The translations under genes were made by a program, and so were the position numbers. From positions 1-64,000 of the forward strand of contig NZ_JACHXR010000005.1 in assembly GCF_014192275.1 (NCBI RefSeq): a stretch of 64,000 bases of DNA, written 5' to 3'. The notes under the pieces were generated by a model. It saw only the letters and a program-made list of their open reading frames with translations, was not told the DNA's origin and ran no database searches. Positions within the stretch are counted from its first letter, which is position 1, and each line of letters begins with the position of its first letter. Below are positions 1 through 8,148 of this stretch, in pieces. This DNA is from Halomonas stenophila (lineage in GTDB: Bacteria > Pseudomonadota > Gammaproteobacteria > Pseudomonadales > Halomonadaceae).

Positions 1-149
1 ATCCGCTCGTGTTGATTGAGATCTTGGTCGTGATCAATCAACAGGATACGCCACCCTTCCTACCTCCTCCCGTACACCAGAAATCACCATAGCTCGTAAA
101 GAGCTTCCAGGGCAACTTTCCCTTCTACGAGTTCGATGCCTTTATCGAG

Positions 150-689
150 ATGGCCGCGGACATGAAGGGTAACCAGCGTCACACCCTCAAGGTGCGTCAC
201 CGCTATCCGCAGTTCAGCAAGGACAAGCGTAACGGCCTGCCGTTGGAATTCACCTTTCCCACCAGTACCGGCAGCATCGCCGAGCGCTACGCCATGTGGG
301 ACATGCTGGGTCGCTTCATGGACGTCAGCCAGCCGCTGCCGGACATTCCCCGCCTGGAGCCGTTTCGCCATCTCGACCCGACCACCCGGGCCTTCGATGA
401 AGCCGGCAAGCGTGGCCGCCCGGCGACATACTGGCGAGACCTCTACGCCAGCGTGGATGAAAAGGAACTGACACGCCTGCGGTGGGAACATCATGAGAAA
501 GTGAACGCCGCCCCCTGGGGTAGCCGCCCCGATCAGATGGCCCAGTCGGTGCCGGGCTACGAAGACCGCTACACCGCCGAGCCCGAAGACGTGAATGCCT
601 ACGCGCATGCGCCGACCAAGAACGTCCGTTTTGTGGAGCGCCCCGACGCGGCTTCGTCGGACAACCCGTCGGAGCGAAATGACACCTAG
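150..689 (+). CDS. Unrecognised protein, possibly 5'-truncated
   Basis: I do not recognise this 179-residue protein. It is hydrophilic, rich in Arg, Pro, Trp and Tyr, and has no signal peptide or membrane segment; the C-terminal third contains aromatic and acidic patches (RWEHHEKVN, GYEDRY). The frame stays open upstream of the ATG to an in-frame stop at 90-92, and the upstream codons read as plausible protein (FPFYEFDAFIEM), but no start codon with a ribosome binding site is visible. The true N-terminus may therefore be missing, making this a remnant of a longer gene. GC content is lower than in the genes after 2.5 kb. It reads more like protein than the antisense frame does, and that is the main reason for the call. 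Confidence 0.45.
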   Translation: MAADMKGNQRHTLKVRHRYPQFSKDKRNGLPLEFTFPTSTGSIAERYAMWDMLGRFMDVSQPLPDIPRLEPFRHLDPTTRAFDEAGKRGRPATYWRDLYASVDEKELTRLRWEHHEKVNAAPWGSRPDQMAQSVPGYEDRYTAEPEDVNAYAHAPTKNVRFVERPDAASSDNPSERNDT

Positions 690-705
690 CCCGACATGTC
701 GAGAG

Positions 706-732
706 CCTCGGTGGCCGCCGGATTCACCGAGG
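706..732 (+). terminator. Hairpin after the first ORF
   Basis: A perfect 8-bp stem CCTCGGTG/CACCGAGG with an 11-nt loop lies 17 nt after the stop of the preceding ORF. No T-run follows, so it is at best a weak or factor-assisted terminator. The rest of 690-916 is intergenic and I see no gene in it. Confidence 0.35.
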
Positions 733-916
733 TGCTGAAACATCGAAGGATATACCGCACGGCAAGGACGCTGTGCCTAAATTTTCGCCAAGGCCGGCGA
801 GCTGTTTTCTGACCCGGCGGTAGCATATCGGGTAGTGGCGACTCTCCTGTTATTGTAAGTTTGCGTATCTCCTCTGGCTCTAATCTGTCCCTGTCCCTGA
901 TTGTTTCCTGGCTATC

Positions 917-2116
917 TTACTCTTCGGCCGACAGGGCTTGCAGACGGTTCTCCAGGGCGGCCATGCCAGCCGGTAAGTCCACCGGGTAACCGAGGGCGTT
1001 AAACGTTGAACCCAAGGCATGCAGCGTGCGAAACAGGTTATGCACCCGGCACTGCTCACCCATTTGACCGATGCGTACGATGGGCGGGCCAAAGGAACCG
1101 GCAATCTCAACCCGAAAGTGACGCGAGATGTGGGAGCAGACTGCCTTTGAATCCAGCCCCTCGGGCAAGGCAATACCCACCACAGAATTAAGCCGGGCTT
1201 CGGTGGGCACGTAGAGCGACAGCCCCAACGCCTCTATGCCACCCTGCAACGCCAGACTGCTCTTGCGGTGGCGTTGAAAACGACGCTCCAGGGTCTCCTC
1301 GCAGACCAGACGCATGGCTTCGTGCAAGGCCAGCAGACCAGACACGGGCGCGGTGTAATGATAGGAGGCTTCATGCCAGAACCGGGTGGCGAGCTGGGCG
1401 TCCAGCGTCCAGTGCGGTATCGGCACCGGGCGTTGCAGAATACGCTGCCAGGCGTGTTCGGAGAAGGCGACCAGAGAGACGCCGGGAATCGAGCTCAGGC
1501 CCTTCTGGCCACCGGTAATCACCACATCGATGCCCCAGTCGTCCATGTTCAGTTCCATGGTGCTGAGCGTGCAGACCGCATCCACAATGAGGCGGCAGTT
1601 GTACCGTTGAGCCAGAGCGCCGATGGCAGCCAGGTCTTTGTTATGGGTGGTGTTCGAGGTCTCGCCCTGAACGATGGTCATCACTTCCGGTTCAAAGGTT
1701 TGCAGAATGTCTTCAATGCGACTGACATCGGCTCTGCAACCTTCATCGATCAGCAAGCGCTCAACCTCTCCGCCGGCGCGCCGGGCCATTTCGGCCAGGC
1801 GCTGTGAGAAGAAGCCATTGCAGACGCACAGTACCCGGGTGTCCGGCCACACCAGGTTGGTAACGGCCATCTCCATTGCGGCCGATCCCGGCCCTGCCAC
1901 GCCCATCAGCCAGGGCGATTCGGTCTGGAAAATATAACGCCCCATCCGCTTCACCTGATCGATGATTCGCGCCATGGTCTCACCCAAGTGGTTAATGACA
2001 ATACCATTCGCCGCCGCCACCGGACCAGGAATGGGTACCGGGCCGGCCCCCATCATCAACAGGGGGTCTTCGGGTAGAATCTGGTTAAGGCCATCTATAT
2101 GGGGAGCTTGAATCAT
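917..2116 (-). CDS. Class V aminotransferase (alanine/serine-glyoxylate type)
   Basis: PLP-dependent aminotransferase of the alanine-glyoxylate/serine-pyruvate family, expected to act in the cytosol on small amino donors with glyoxylate or pyruvate. Visible family features are the N-terminal GAGPVPIP segment, a glycine-rich cofactor loop (VAGPGSAAMEM), the PLP-ring aspartate in LIVDAVCTL and the Schiff-base lysine in ITGGQKGLSS (near residue 205). The length of about 400 residues is normal. The start is uncertain: a GTG at 2125 and an ATG at 2116 are in frame and neither has a strong Shine-Dalgarno sequence; I use the ATG. Codon use is visibly less GC-biased than in genes after 2.5 kb. It stands alone, and the neighbours give no substrate clue, so purine (PucG-like) or serine-cycle roles cannot be separated. 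Confidence 0.8.
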   Translation of the reverse strand: MIQAPHIDGLNQILPEDPLLMMGAGPVPIPGPVAAANGIVINHLGETMARIIDQVKRMGRYIFQTESPWLMGVAGPGSAAMEMAVTNLVWPDTRVLCVCNGFFSQRLAEMARRAGGEVERLLIDEGCRADVSRIEDILQTFEPEVMTIVQGETSNTTHNKDLAAIGALAQRYNCRLIVDAVCTLSTMELNMDDWGIDVVITGGQKGLSSIPGVSLVAFSEHAWQRILQRPVPIPHWTLDAQLATRFWHEASYHYTAPVSGLLALHEAMRLVCEETLERRFQRHRKSSLALQGGIEALGLSLYVPTEARLNSVVGIALPEGLDSKAVCSHISRHFRVEIAGSFGPPIVRIGQMGEQCRVHNLFRTLHALGSTFNALGYPVDLPAGMAALENRLQALSAEE

Positions 2117-2265
2117 CCTGGGCACGTCCGGCTGGGTAGGGAAACAGTTAGGACTACAGAGCCCATATCATGAGGCGCTAACCCCACCAGAGCAATCACC
2201 AGTACGCCCTGTCAGCCTACCCTGCCCGGGCGAAAGGTCTTCTACCGTCCCCCTGAGCGCACCTG

Positions 2266-2439
2266 ATGTACGGCTATTGGCTTGCGCTGTCTTCCATGAG
2301 TGGCATGTTCACGCTGGTTGGTCTCGGCTTCTTGGGGGCAGAGGAGGAATAGCTGAGGGCTTCGGGCATCGTCTGGATGGCGATTCTCCATCTGGTGGTC
2401 TTGCCGGCTCTGGCCATCGGCTATGTCCTCTTCATCTGA
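2266..2439 (+). pseudogene. Small membrane ORF interrupted by an in-frame stop
   Basis: An ATG at 2266 opens a 28-codon frame (MYGYWLALSS..., a hydrophobic helix ending GAEEE) that stops with TAG at 2350-2352. The same frame then reads on as a second hydrophobic helix (GIVWMAILHLVVLPALAI) to TGA at 2437-2439, with an internal ATG at 2377. Two membrane-helix-like segments in one frame separated by a single stop suggest a small two-helix membrane protein broken by a nonsense change, or two tiny ORFs. No strong ribosome binding site precedes 2266. This is all I find in the 400-nt gap 2117-2520; I cannot name the family. Confidence 0.25.
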
Positions 2440-2520
2440 TGGCGCTGCGCCCGCGTTCGGCAAGCCGCCGGGGGAGGGCTTGGCTAGGATGAAGATATCT
2501 CCCTGTCGTGGGCCCTCGCG

Positions 2521-3432
2521 ATGCCCCACTCCCACCTTGCCCGGCCGACCGTGCGTCCCGCGCCGGGCTGGCGCCGCCTCATCCGGATCGTCCTGTGCCT
2601 GGCGCTGTCGTGCCTGGTGGGGGCGCCGGCCGCGGCCCAGGATGCGGCGACGCGCGAGCGCTGGCGCGAGGCCATCGCCGCCTCGCCCTTCGAGGCGCCG
2701 CTGAGCGTCGTCTCGGAGGCGCGCGCCTACGGCGTCAGCGGCAGCATCCATGCCCGCATCTCCCGGCCCCTGCCGGTGCTGGCGGGGGAGCTCACCTCGG
2801 CGGCGGCCTGGTGCGAGATCCTGTTCCTGCACCTCAACGTCGAGGCCTGCCGGCACGAGCCGCATGCCGAGAGGCCCGATGCCCTGAGCGTCCACGTGGG
2901 GCGGCGAGGCTTCCAGCCCCTCGAGGAGGCTCAGCGCATCGACCTGACCCTGGAGGTCCGGGCGGTGCTTCCCCAGTACCTCTCCCTCGGGCTGGAGGGC
3001 GACCAGGGGCCCTATGGCACGCGCGCCTTCCGCCTGCGGCTGCAGGCGATGCCGGACGGCGAGGCGGCGAGCCTGGTCCACCTGCGCTATTCCCTGGCCT
3101 ATGGCACGCCCGCGCGCCTCGCCCTGTGGGCCTACTTCAACTCCGTGGGCCGGGACCGGGTCGGCTTCACGGTGGTGGGGCGCGAGGCGGATGGCTCCCC
3201 GCGCTACGTGGGAGGCGTGCGCGGCATGATCGAGCGCAACGTGATGCGCTTCTACCTGGCCCTGGAGGTCCATCTCGCGACGCTTGCCCTGCCCGAGTCC
3301 GACCGTCTCGAGACCCGCCTGCGGCGCTGGTTCGCGGCGACGGAACGCTACCCGCGACAGCTCCACGAGCTGGACGAGGCGACCTACCTGGCCCAGAAGC
3401 GCCGCGAGCAGGCCCGCCAGCCGGCCCGCTGA
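2521..3432 (+). CDS. Secreted hypothetical protein
   Basis: A 303-residue protein with a clear N-terminal signal peptide: a basic stretch (GWRRLIR), a hydrophobic core (IVLCLALSCLVGA) and an AAAQ-type cleavage region near residue 40. The mature part is predicted soluble and periplasmic; it has alternating strand-like segments (LPQYLSLGLEG, FRLRLQAMP, VGFTVVG) and a helical, charged C-terminus. I do not recognise a named domain. The start ATG has no obvious Shine-Dalgarno sequence, and a GTG a few codons downstream would still leave the signal peptide intact. High GC at the third codon position supports coding. It is followed 89 nt later by the STAS-like gene, possibly in the same transcript. 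Confidence 0.75.
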   Translation: MPHSHLARPTVRPAPGWRRLIRIVLCLALSCLVGAPAAAQDAATRERWREAIAASPFEAPLSVVSEARAYGVSGSIHARISRPLPVLAGELTSAAAWCEILFLHLNVEACRHEPHAERPDALSVHVGRRGFQPLEEAQRIDLTLEVRAVLPQYLSLGLEGDQGPYGTRAFRLRLQAMPDGEAASLVHLRYSLAYGTPARLALWAYFNSVGRDRVGFTVVGREADGSPRYVGGVRGMIERNVMRFYLALEVHLATLALPESDRLETRLRRWFAATERYPRQLHELDEATYLAQKRREQARQPAR

Positions 3433-3521
3433 GGCGGAGGGCCCGGCGAGGAGGCCGGGGCTTGTTGCCTGGACTAGGCTGGCCTTGGAGAACGTTCGCG
3501 TCAGGGAATAAGGAGGCAGTC

Positions 3522-3893
3522 ATGTTTCACGTAGAGCGCAAGGGCGACGATCGCCTGGATATCACCTTCGCCGGCAAGCTCGACAGCGAGGCCATGCGCG
3601 CCGCGCTGGATGACCTCATCGAGCGGTCGGAGGGCATCGAGCACGGGCGCATGCTGTATCGCGTCGAGGACTTCCACCTGCCGACCCTCGGCGCCATCGG
3701 CATCGAGATGTCGCGCCTGCCGGGGCTGTTCCGCTTCATCGGCCGCTTCGACCGGGCCGCGGTCATCGCCGGCCAGGACTGGATCCGGCGGGCCAGCGAG
3801 CTGGAGGGCTGGCTGATTCCCGGGCTCACCATCAAGGCGTTCGGGCCGGACGAGGAGGAGCAGGCCGAGGCCTGGTTGCAGGAGGCGCCATGA
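3522..3893 (+). CDS. SpoIIAA/STAS-like domain protein
   Basis: A 123-residue cytosolic protein with the SpoIIAA-like fold (DUF3478 group): a first strand DRLDITFAGKLD, a helix rich in acid and Leu, a central strand GRMLYRVEDF and a C-terminal GLTIKAF strand followed by an acidic tail. Proteins of this group are small STAS-related domains of unknown physiological role. The ATG at 3522 is chosen because AAGGAGG lies directly upstream; the open frame extends much further 5' but that part is the shadow of the secreted protein. The stop overlaps the next start as ATGA, so translation with the cupin gene is probably coupled. Confidence 0.8.
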   Translation: MFHVERKGDDRLDITFAGKLDSEAMRAALDDLIERSEGIEHGRMLYRVEDFHLPTLGAIGIEMSRLPGLFRFIGRFDRAAVIAGQDWIRRASELEGWLIPGLTIKAFGPDEEEQAEAWLQEAP

Positions 3894-4204
3894 AGAACCT
3901 GTTCGACGAGCTGCCCGCGGTTCTCGACGACGAGGTCTTCGAGGTCATCGCCGGCAACGACCATGTCACCATCGAGTGCATCGTCTCCCGGGGTCAGGCC
4001 TCGCCGGCCGGCGGTGGCTGGTACGACCAGGCCCATGACGAGTGGGTCCTGGTGCTGAAGGGGGAGGCCCGGCTCGCCTTCGAGCGGGGCGACGAGATGC
4101 GGCTCGGCCCGGGCGACCACCTGGTGATTCCCGCCCACCGCCGACATCGGGTGGCCTGGACGACGCCGGACACCGAGACCGTCTGGCTGGCGGTGCACTA
4201 CTGA
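3890..4204 (+). CDS. Small cupin-domain protein
   Basis: A 104-residue single-domain cupin. The first cupin motif is recognisable around DEWVLVLKGEARLAFE and the second around LGPGDHLVIPAHRRHRV, giving the usual double-stranded beta-helix core with candidate metal ligands (Glu of DEWV, His of PAHRRHRV). Such proteins bind small molecules or metals; no substrate can be assigned. It overlaps the preceding STAS-like gene by 4 nt and ends the mini-operon, with the convergent copper chaperone gene starting its 3' end 33 nt later. Confidence 0.85.
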   Translation: MKNLFDELPAVLDDEVFEVIAGNDHVTIECIVSRGQASPAGGGWYDQAHDEWVLVLKGEARLAFERGDEMRLGPGDHLVIPAHRRHRVAWTTPDTETVWLAVHY

Positions 4205-4237
4205 GCCCGGGGCGCCCCGGTCGACGGCAGGTGCGGC

Positions 4238-4732
4238 TCAGTGCCCGTGGTGGCCGTCGGCGGCGGCGCTGCCCTCGGCGGCGTCCTGTACCCAGACCTC
4301 TACCTCGACCTCGCCGCGCTCGGCGAACTCCAGGGTCAGCGGGAAGTGGTCGCCCTCGGCCAGTGGGCCGCGCAGGTCGATCAGCATCAGATGGTGGCCG
4401 CCGCCGGGGCGCATCCGCACCGGCGCATCGGGCGTGATGCGCAGCTCCGGCACCGGGCGCATGCGCATGGTGCCGTCCGTCATGGTCATGTGGTGGATCT
4501 CGACGACGTCGCTGGCCGGCGAGCGTGCGCCCACCAGCACGGCCGGGCGGTCGCCGGTCACCTCGATGTCGAGATAGGCGCCGCCAGTCATCGCGCCCGG
4601 CGGCGTGGGCGTGGCGAAGGGGTGGGCGATGCGCAGGTCCTCGGCTTGCTGCTCGTGGGCGGCGGCCAGGGTCGGCAGCAGGCCGGCGGCCAGCAGGCCG
4701 GCCGCGGCGAGGCGGGGCAGGTGTCGCGTCAT
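4238..4732 (-). CDS. Periplasmic copper chaperone PCu(A)C
   Basis: A PCu(A)C-family copper chaperone, which delivers Cu(I) in the periplasm, classically to the CuA site of cytochrome oxidase. The 164-residue product begins MTRHLPRLAAAG with a signal peptide ending in LAAAHE. The conserved metal motif is present: VEIHHMTMTDGTMRMR (His/Met cluster) and, after a spacer, GGHHLMLIDL with the second His-x-Met group. A histidine-rich tail (DGHHGH) may add a metal site. I chose the ATG at 4732, preceded by AAGGATG, because the longer frame from 4810 puts 26 non-secretory residues before the signal peptide. No cytochrome oxidase gene is nearby. Confidence 0.9.
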   Translation of the reverse strand: MTRHLPRLAAAGLLAAGLLPTLAAAHEQQAEDLRIAHPFATPTPPGAMTGGAYLDIEVTGDRPAVLVGARSPASDVVEIHHMTMTDGTMRMRPVPELRITPDAPVRMRPGGGHHLMLIDLRGPLAEGDHFPLTLEFAERGEVEVEVWVQDAAEGSAAADGHHGH

Positions 4733-4825
4733 GCGGGCATCCTTGTGAGGCCGTGAACTGGCCTCAGGGTAGCGGGCCGGCCGGGACAGGCAAGGGGCGC
4801 GTTGTCGCAAGGCGACCTGCGCGGA

Positions 4826-6478
4826 TCAGCTCGGCAGGCGGGCGAGGATCGCGTCGAGCGGCGCCTCCCGGGGCAGCACGCCGTAGGCGGGGCTCACCGC
4901 CTCGCCGAGCCGCGAACGGCAGAAGGCCTGGCCCAGCGGCGCGGGGGCATGACGCAGCAGCAGGGTGGCCTGCAGGCACTGGGCCAGGCGCTGGGTGAGC
5001 CAGCGGGCGCGGGGCTCCAGCGCCTCCGGGGCGTCGCCGAGCTGGCGTTCCAGCTCGGCCAGGGCGCGGTCCAGCTCGGGGGATTCGCCCTGCACCGCGG
5101 CGAACTCGCGGGTCATCGCCTCCCGGGCCTCGGGGTGACGCCCCAGCACCCGCAGCACGTCCAGGCAGATCACGTTGCCCGAGCCTTCCCAGATGGAGTT
5201 CACCGGGGCCTCCCGGTAGAGCCGCGCCAGCGGCGATTCCTCCACGTAGCCGATGCCGCCCAGGCACTCCATGGCCTCGGCCAGGAAGCCGGGCGCGCGC
5301 TTGTTGTGCCAGTACTTGGCCAGCGCCGGCAGCAGGCGGGCCAGGGCGCGCTCGTGGGCGTCGTCCCGCGCCGCGCCGTCGAAGGCCCGGGCGGTGCGCA
5401 GGCTGAGGGCAGCGCCGGCCTCCACCTCCAGGGCGAGGTCGGCCACCAGGGTGCGCATCAGCGGCTGCTCGGCCAGCCGCTTGCCGAAGGCCTGGCGGCC
5501 CTGCACGTGGCGCCAGGCCTCGACCAGGGCCTGGCGCATCATGCCTACCGGCGCGGTGGCGGCATCCAGGCGGGTCTGCTGGACCATCGCCAGGATGGTG
5601 GCCACGCCGCGACCGGGATCGCCCACCGCCTCCGCCCAGGCGCCGCGATACTCGATCTCCGCCGAGGCATTGGCGCGGTTGCCGCACTTGTCCTTGAGGC
5701 GCTGCAGCTCGATGGGGTTGCGGCCGCCGTCCGGCGCGAAGCGTGGCACCAGGAAGCAGCCCAGGCCGTCGTCGGTCTGGGCCAGGGTCAAGAAGGCGTC
5801 CGACATGGGCGCGCTGCAGAACCACTTGTGCCCGGTCAGCCGCCAGCCGTCCTCGACTCGCTCGGCCCGGGTGGTGTTGGCGCGCACGTCGCTGCCGCCC
5901 TGCTTCTCGGTCATCGCCATGCCGAAGGTCAGGGCGCTTTTTCGCTCGGCGGGAAGGGCTCGCGGATCGTAGTCCCAGGCCAGCAGGCCCGGCGACCACG
6001 CGGCCAGCACGCGCGGCGAGGCGCGCAGCACCGGCATGGCGGCATGGGTCATGGTCACCGGGCAGCAGAAGCCGGGCTCGGCCTGGGTCAGCAGGTAGAG
6101 GGCGGCCACGTGGGCCTGGTGGCCGCCGCGGCCCTCCTCCTGCCAGGCCACCGCCTGCCAGCCATGGTCCATGGCCAGATGCATCAGCTCATGGTAGGCG
6201 GGGTGATAGACCACCTCGTCGAGGCGACGGCCATGGCGGTCGAAGAGGCGCAACTCGGGGGGATGCCGGTTGGCCGCCTCGCCGAGGGCCTGCACGCGGC
6301 GACTGCCGACCTCCCGGCCCAGGGGGGCCAGGCGCCGGGCCACCCAGTCCGGCGCCTCGCGGCGCAGGGCCTCCTGCAGGGGCTGGTCGTCCGCCAGGGC
6401 GTCACGGTCCTCGGCCGGGGCGGGCTGGTTGAGCACCTGGTGGGTGGCCAGCCGGTCGCGGGGGGCATGATCCTGCAT
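4826..6478 (-). CDS. aidB: AidB-type acyl-CoA dehydrogenase
   Basis: An FAD-dependent acyl-CoA dehydrogenase of the AidB branch, 550 residues as in E. coli AidB (about 540). AidB is part of the adaptive response to alkylation damage, binds DNA and has weak isovaleryl-CoA dehydrogenase activity. Visible features: an extended N-terminal domain with HPAYHELMHLA, the FAD-contact segments TFGMAMTEKQGGSDVRANT and LTGHKWFCSA, and the C-terminal hallmark LGGIGYVEES...PVNSIWEGSGNV. The start ATG at 6478 has GGAG 8 nt upstream; an alternative GTG at 6496 adds six residues. It is monocistronic and no ada or alk gene is in view, so its induction cannot be judged. Confidence 0.87.
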   Translation of the reverse strand: MQDHAPRDRLATHQVLNQPAPAEDRDALADDQPLQEALRREAPDWVARRLAPLGREVGSRRVQALGEAANRHPPELRLFDRHGRRLDEVVYHPAYHELMHLAMDHGWQAVAWQEEGRGGHQAHVAALYLLTQAEPGFCCPVTMTHAAMPVLRASPRVLAAWSPGLLAWDYDPRALPAERKSALTFGMAMTEKQGGSDVRANTTRAERVEDGWRLTGHKWFCSAPMSDAFLTLAQTDDGLGCFLVPRFAPDGGRNPIELQRLKDKCGNRANASAEIEYRGAWAEAVGDPGRGVATILAMVQQTRLDAATAPVGMMRQALVEAWRHVQGRQAFGKRLAEQPLMRTLVADLALEVEAGAALSLRTARAFDGAARDDAHERALARLLPALAKYWHNKRAPGFLAEAMECLGGIGYVEESPLARLYREAPVNSIWEGSGNVICLDVLRVLGRHPEAREAMTREFAAVQGESPELDRALAELERQLGDAPEALEPRARWLTQRLAQCLQATLLLRHAPAPLGQAFCRSRLGEAVSPAYGVLPREAPLDAILARLPS

Positions 6479-6594
6479 GGCGCGGCTCCGAGGCACGGGT
6501 TGCCTTGAGCATGGTGGCTGCCGGCGGCCCGGTCAAAATCCCCGGACTGAGGCCGGTGTGGTCCGCCGTTGGGCGCCGCCGCAGGGGCCCGGCC

Positions 6595-7455
6595 TCATAG
6601 CGAGGTGCGCACCGACCACAGCTCCGGGAAGAACTGCAGCTCGAGGGCCTTGACCAGGTAATGGACCCCGGCGGTGCCGCCGGTGCCGCGTCGGTAGCCG
6701 ATGATGCGCTCCACCGTCTTCATGTGGCTGTAGCGCCACTTCTGGAAGTTGTATTCCAGGTCCACCAGCTTCTCGGCCAGCTCGTAGAGGTCCCAGTGCT
6801 GCGCCGTGTCGCCATAGATCTCGGCCCAGGCCGCCTCGACCTCGGGGGAGGCGACGTAGGGCTCCGACCAGTCCCGCTCGAGGTGGCCCTCGGGAATGTC
6901 GAAGCCGCGCCGCGCGAGCAACTGCAGGACGATGTCGTAGAGGCTCGGGGCCTGCAGGGCCGCCTTGAGGTGCGCGTAATGGCGCGCATGCCCGCGATGG
7001 GCCTCGATCATGCGGGCATTCTTGTTGCCCAGCAGGAACTCGAGCTCCCGGTACTGGAAGGACTGGAACCCGGAGCTCTGGCCGAGCTCGTCGCGAAAGC
7101 TCATGTAGTCCGCCGGGGTCATGGTGACCAGCACTTCCCAGGCCTTGATCATCTGCTCCTGGATCCGTGCGACCCGGGTCAGCATCTTGAACGCCGGACG
7201 CAGGTTGTCCTGGCGAATGTGCTCGGCGGCGCCATGGGCCTCGTGCAGGCACAGGCGCATCCACAGCTCCGAGGCCTGGTGGATGATGATGAACAGCATC
7301 TCGTCATGCTGGTCGGACACCGGATGCTGGCAGTCCAGCAGTCTCTCCAGGGCCAGGTACTGGCCGTAGCTCATGTCCTGGTCCCAGTGGATGCCCTCGC
7401 TCTCCAGGTCCACCTGTCGCTTGCGCTCGGTCTCGCGGGCTGGTTCGTCGTGCAT
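6595..7455 (-). CDS. kynA: Tryptophan 2,3-dioxygenase
   Basis: Haem-dependent dioxygenase that opens the indole ring of L-tryptophan to N-formylkynurenine, the first step of the kynurenine pathway. The 286-residue length is typical. The family signatures are clear: MSYGQYLALERLL near the N-terminus, the haem/substrate segment MLFIIIHQASELWMRL, QSFQYRELEFLLGN, and RYSHMKTVERIIG carrying the proximal histidine, followed by the GTGGTAG loop. The ATG at 7455 is set by GGAGG 5 nt upstream; the open frame extends a further 236 codons 5' but that is antisense to the Nudix gene. No kynU or kynB neighbour is present, so the rest of the pathway is encoded elsewhere. Confidence 0.95.
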   Translation of the reverse strand: MHDEPARETERKRQVDLESEGIHWDQDMSYGQYLALERLLDCQHPVSDQHDEMLFIIIHQASELWMRLCLHEAHGAAEHIRQDNLRPAFKMLTRVARIQEQMIKAWEVLVTMTPADYMSFRDELGQSSGFQSFQYRELEFLLGNKNARMIEAHRGHARHYAHLKAALQAPSLYDIVLQLLARRGFDIPEGHLERDWSEPYVASPEVEAAWAEIYGDTAQHWDLYELAEKLVDLEYNFQKWRYSHMKTVERIIGYRRGTGGTAGVHYLVKALELQFFPELWSVRTSL

Positions 7456-7599
7456 CGTCGCCTCCGGATGGTGGGGTTGGGCCGTCACAGGGATATCACT
7501 CAGACTGCACGCAAGCGATGATCCGCGCCATCGCCGATACCGGGCGTGACGCTTCGCGCCTGACTGAGTAGGCTGAAGGCATTTCCCCGGAGACCCGTC

Positions 7600-8148
7600 A
7601 TGACCGACGATGCCCTGGCGTCCCCGCCGCTGCCGGCGCCGCATATCGCCGACGAGAGCATCCAGCTGGTGGATGCCCGCAACCGTCCCTGTGGCAGCGC
7701 GTCTCGGGCCACCATGCGGCGCTTTCGCTACTGGCATCGCGCCACCTATATCGTCGTGCGCAACCGCCAGGGCGAGCTCTGCGTGCAGCGGCGCACCCTG
7801 ACCAAGGAGGTCTTTCCCGGCGGGCTCGACCTGGCCGCCGGCGGCGTGGTCGGGGCCGGAGAGGCCGTGCACCGCGCCGCCCGCCGCGAACTGGCCGAGG
7901 AGCTCGGGATCGAGGGCGTGCCGCTGCGCCACGCCCTGGACTTCACCTATGTCGGGGAGGGCAACCACATCTTCGGCAGCGCCTACCGGGTCGACTACGA
8001 GGGCCCCCTGCGCCTGCAGGCGGAGGAGGTCGCCGAGGTCTTCTGGATGCCGCCGGCCGAGGCCCTGGCCCTGGAGGGGGCCACGCCGGACACCCGCCAG
8101 GCGGTGGCGGCGATGCTCGCGGCGGGCTGGCTGGAGGAGGGCGCATGA
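7600..8148 (+). CDS. Nudix hydrolase, YfcD-like
   Basis: A 182-residue Nudix pyrophosphatase. The Nudix box is complete: it starts at GGVVGAGE and runs through AVHRAARRELAEELGI, with the catalytic REXXEE glutamates intact. The rest resembles the YfcD/isopentenyl-diphosphate isomerase-like group (CVQRRTLTKEVFPGGLDLAAG upstream of the box, FWMPPAEAL after it). The substrate is not predictable. It is transcribed divergently from kynA and starts an operon: its TGA overlaps the ATG of the MoxR gene (ATGA). Confidence 0.9.
   Translation: MTDDALASPPLPAPHIADESIQLVDARNRPCGSASRATMRRFRYWHRATYIVVRNRQGELCVQRRTLTKEVFPGGLDLAAGGVVGAGEAVHRAARRELAEELGIEGVPLRHALDFTYVGEGNHIFGSAYRVDYEGPLRLQAEEVAEVFWMPPAEALALEGATPDTRQAVAAMLAAGWLEEGA

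Noticed and set aside
84..743. 219-codon minus-strand frame over the first ORF
   Set aside because: The plus-strand frame looks more like protein; the minus frame is His/Gly/Val-rich and lacks motifs, though the choice is not certain.
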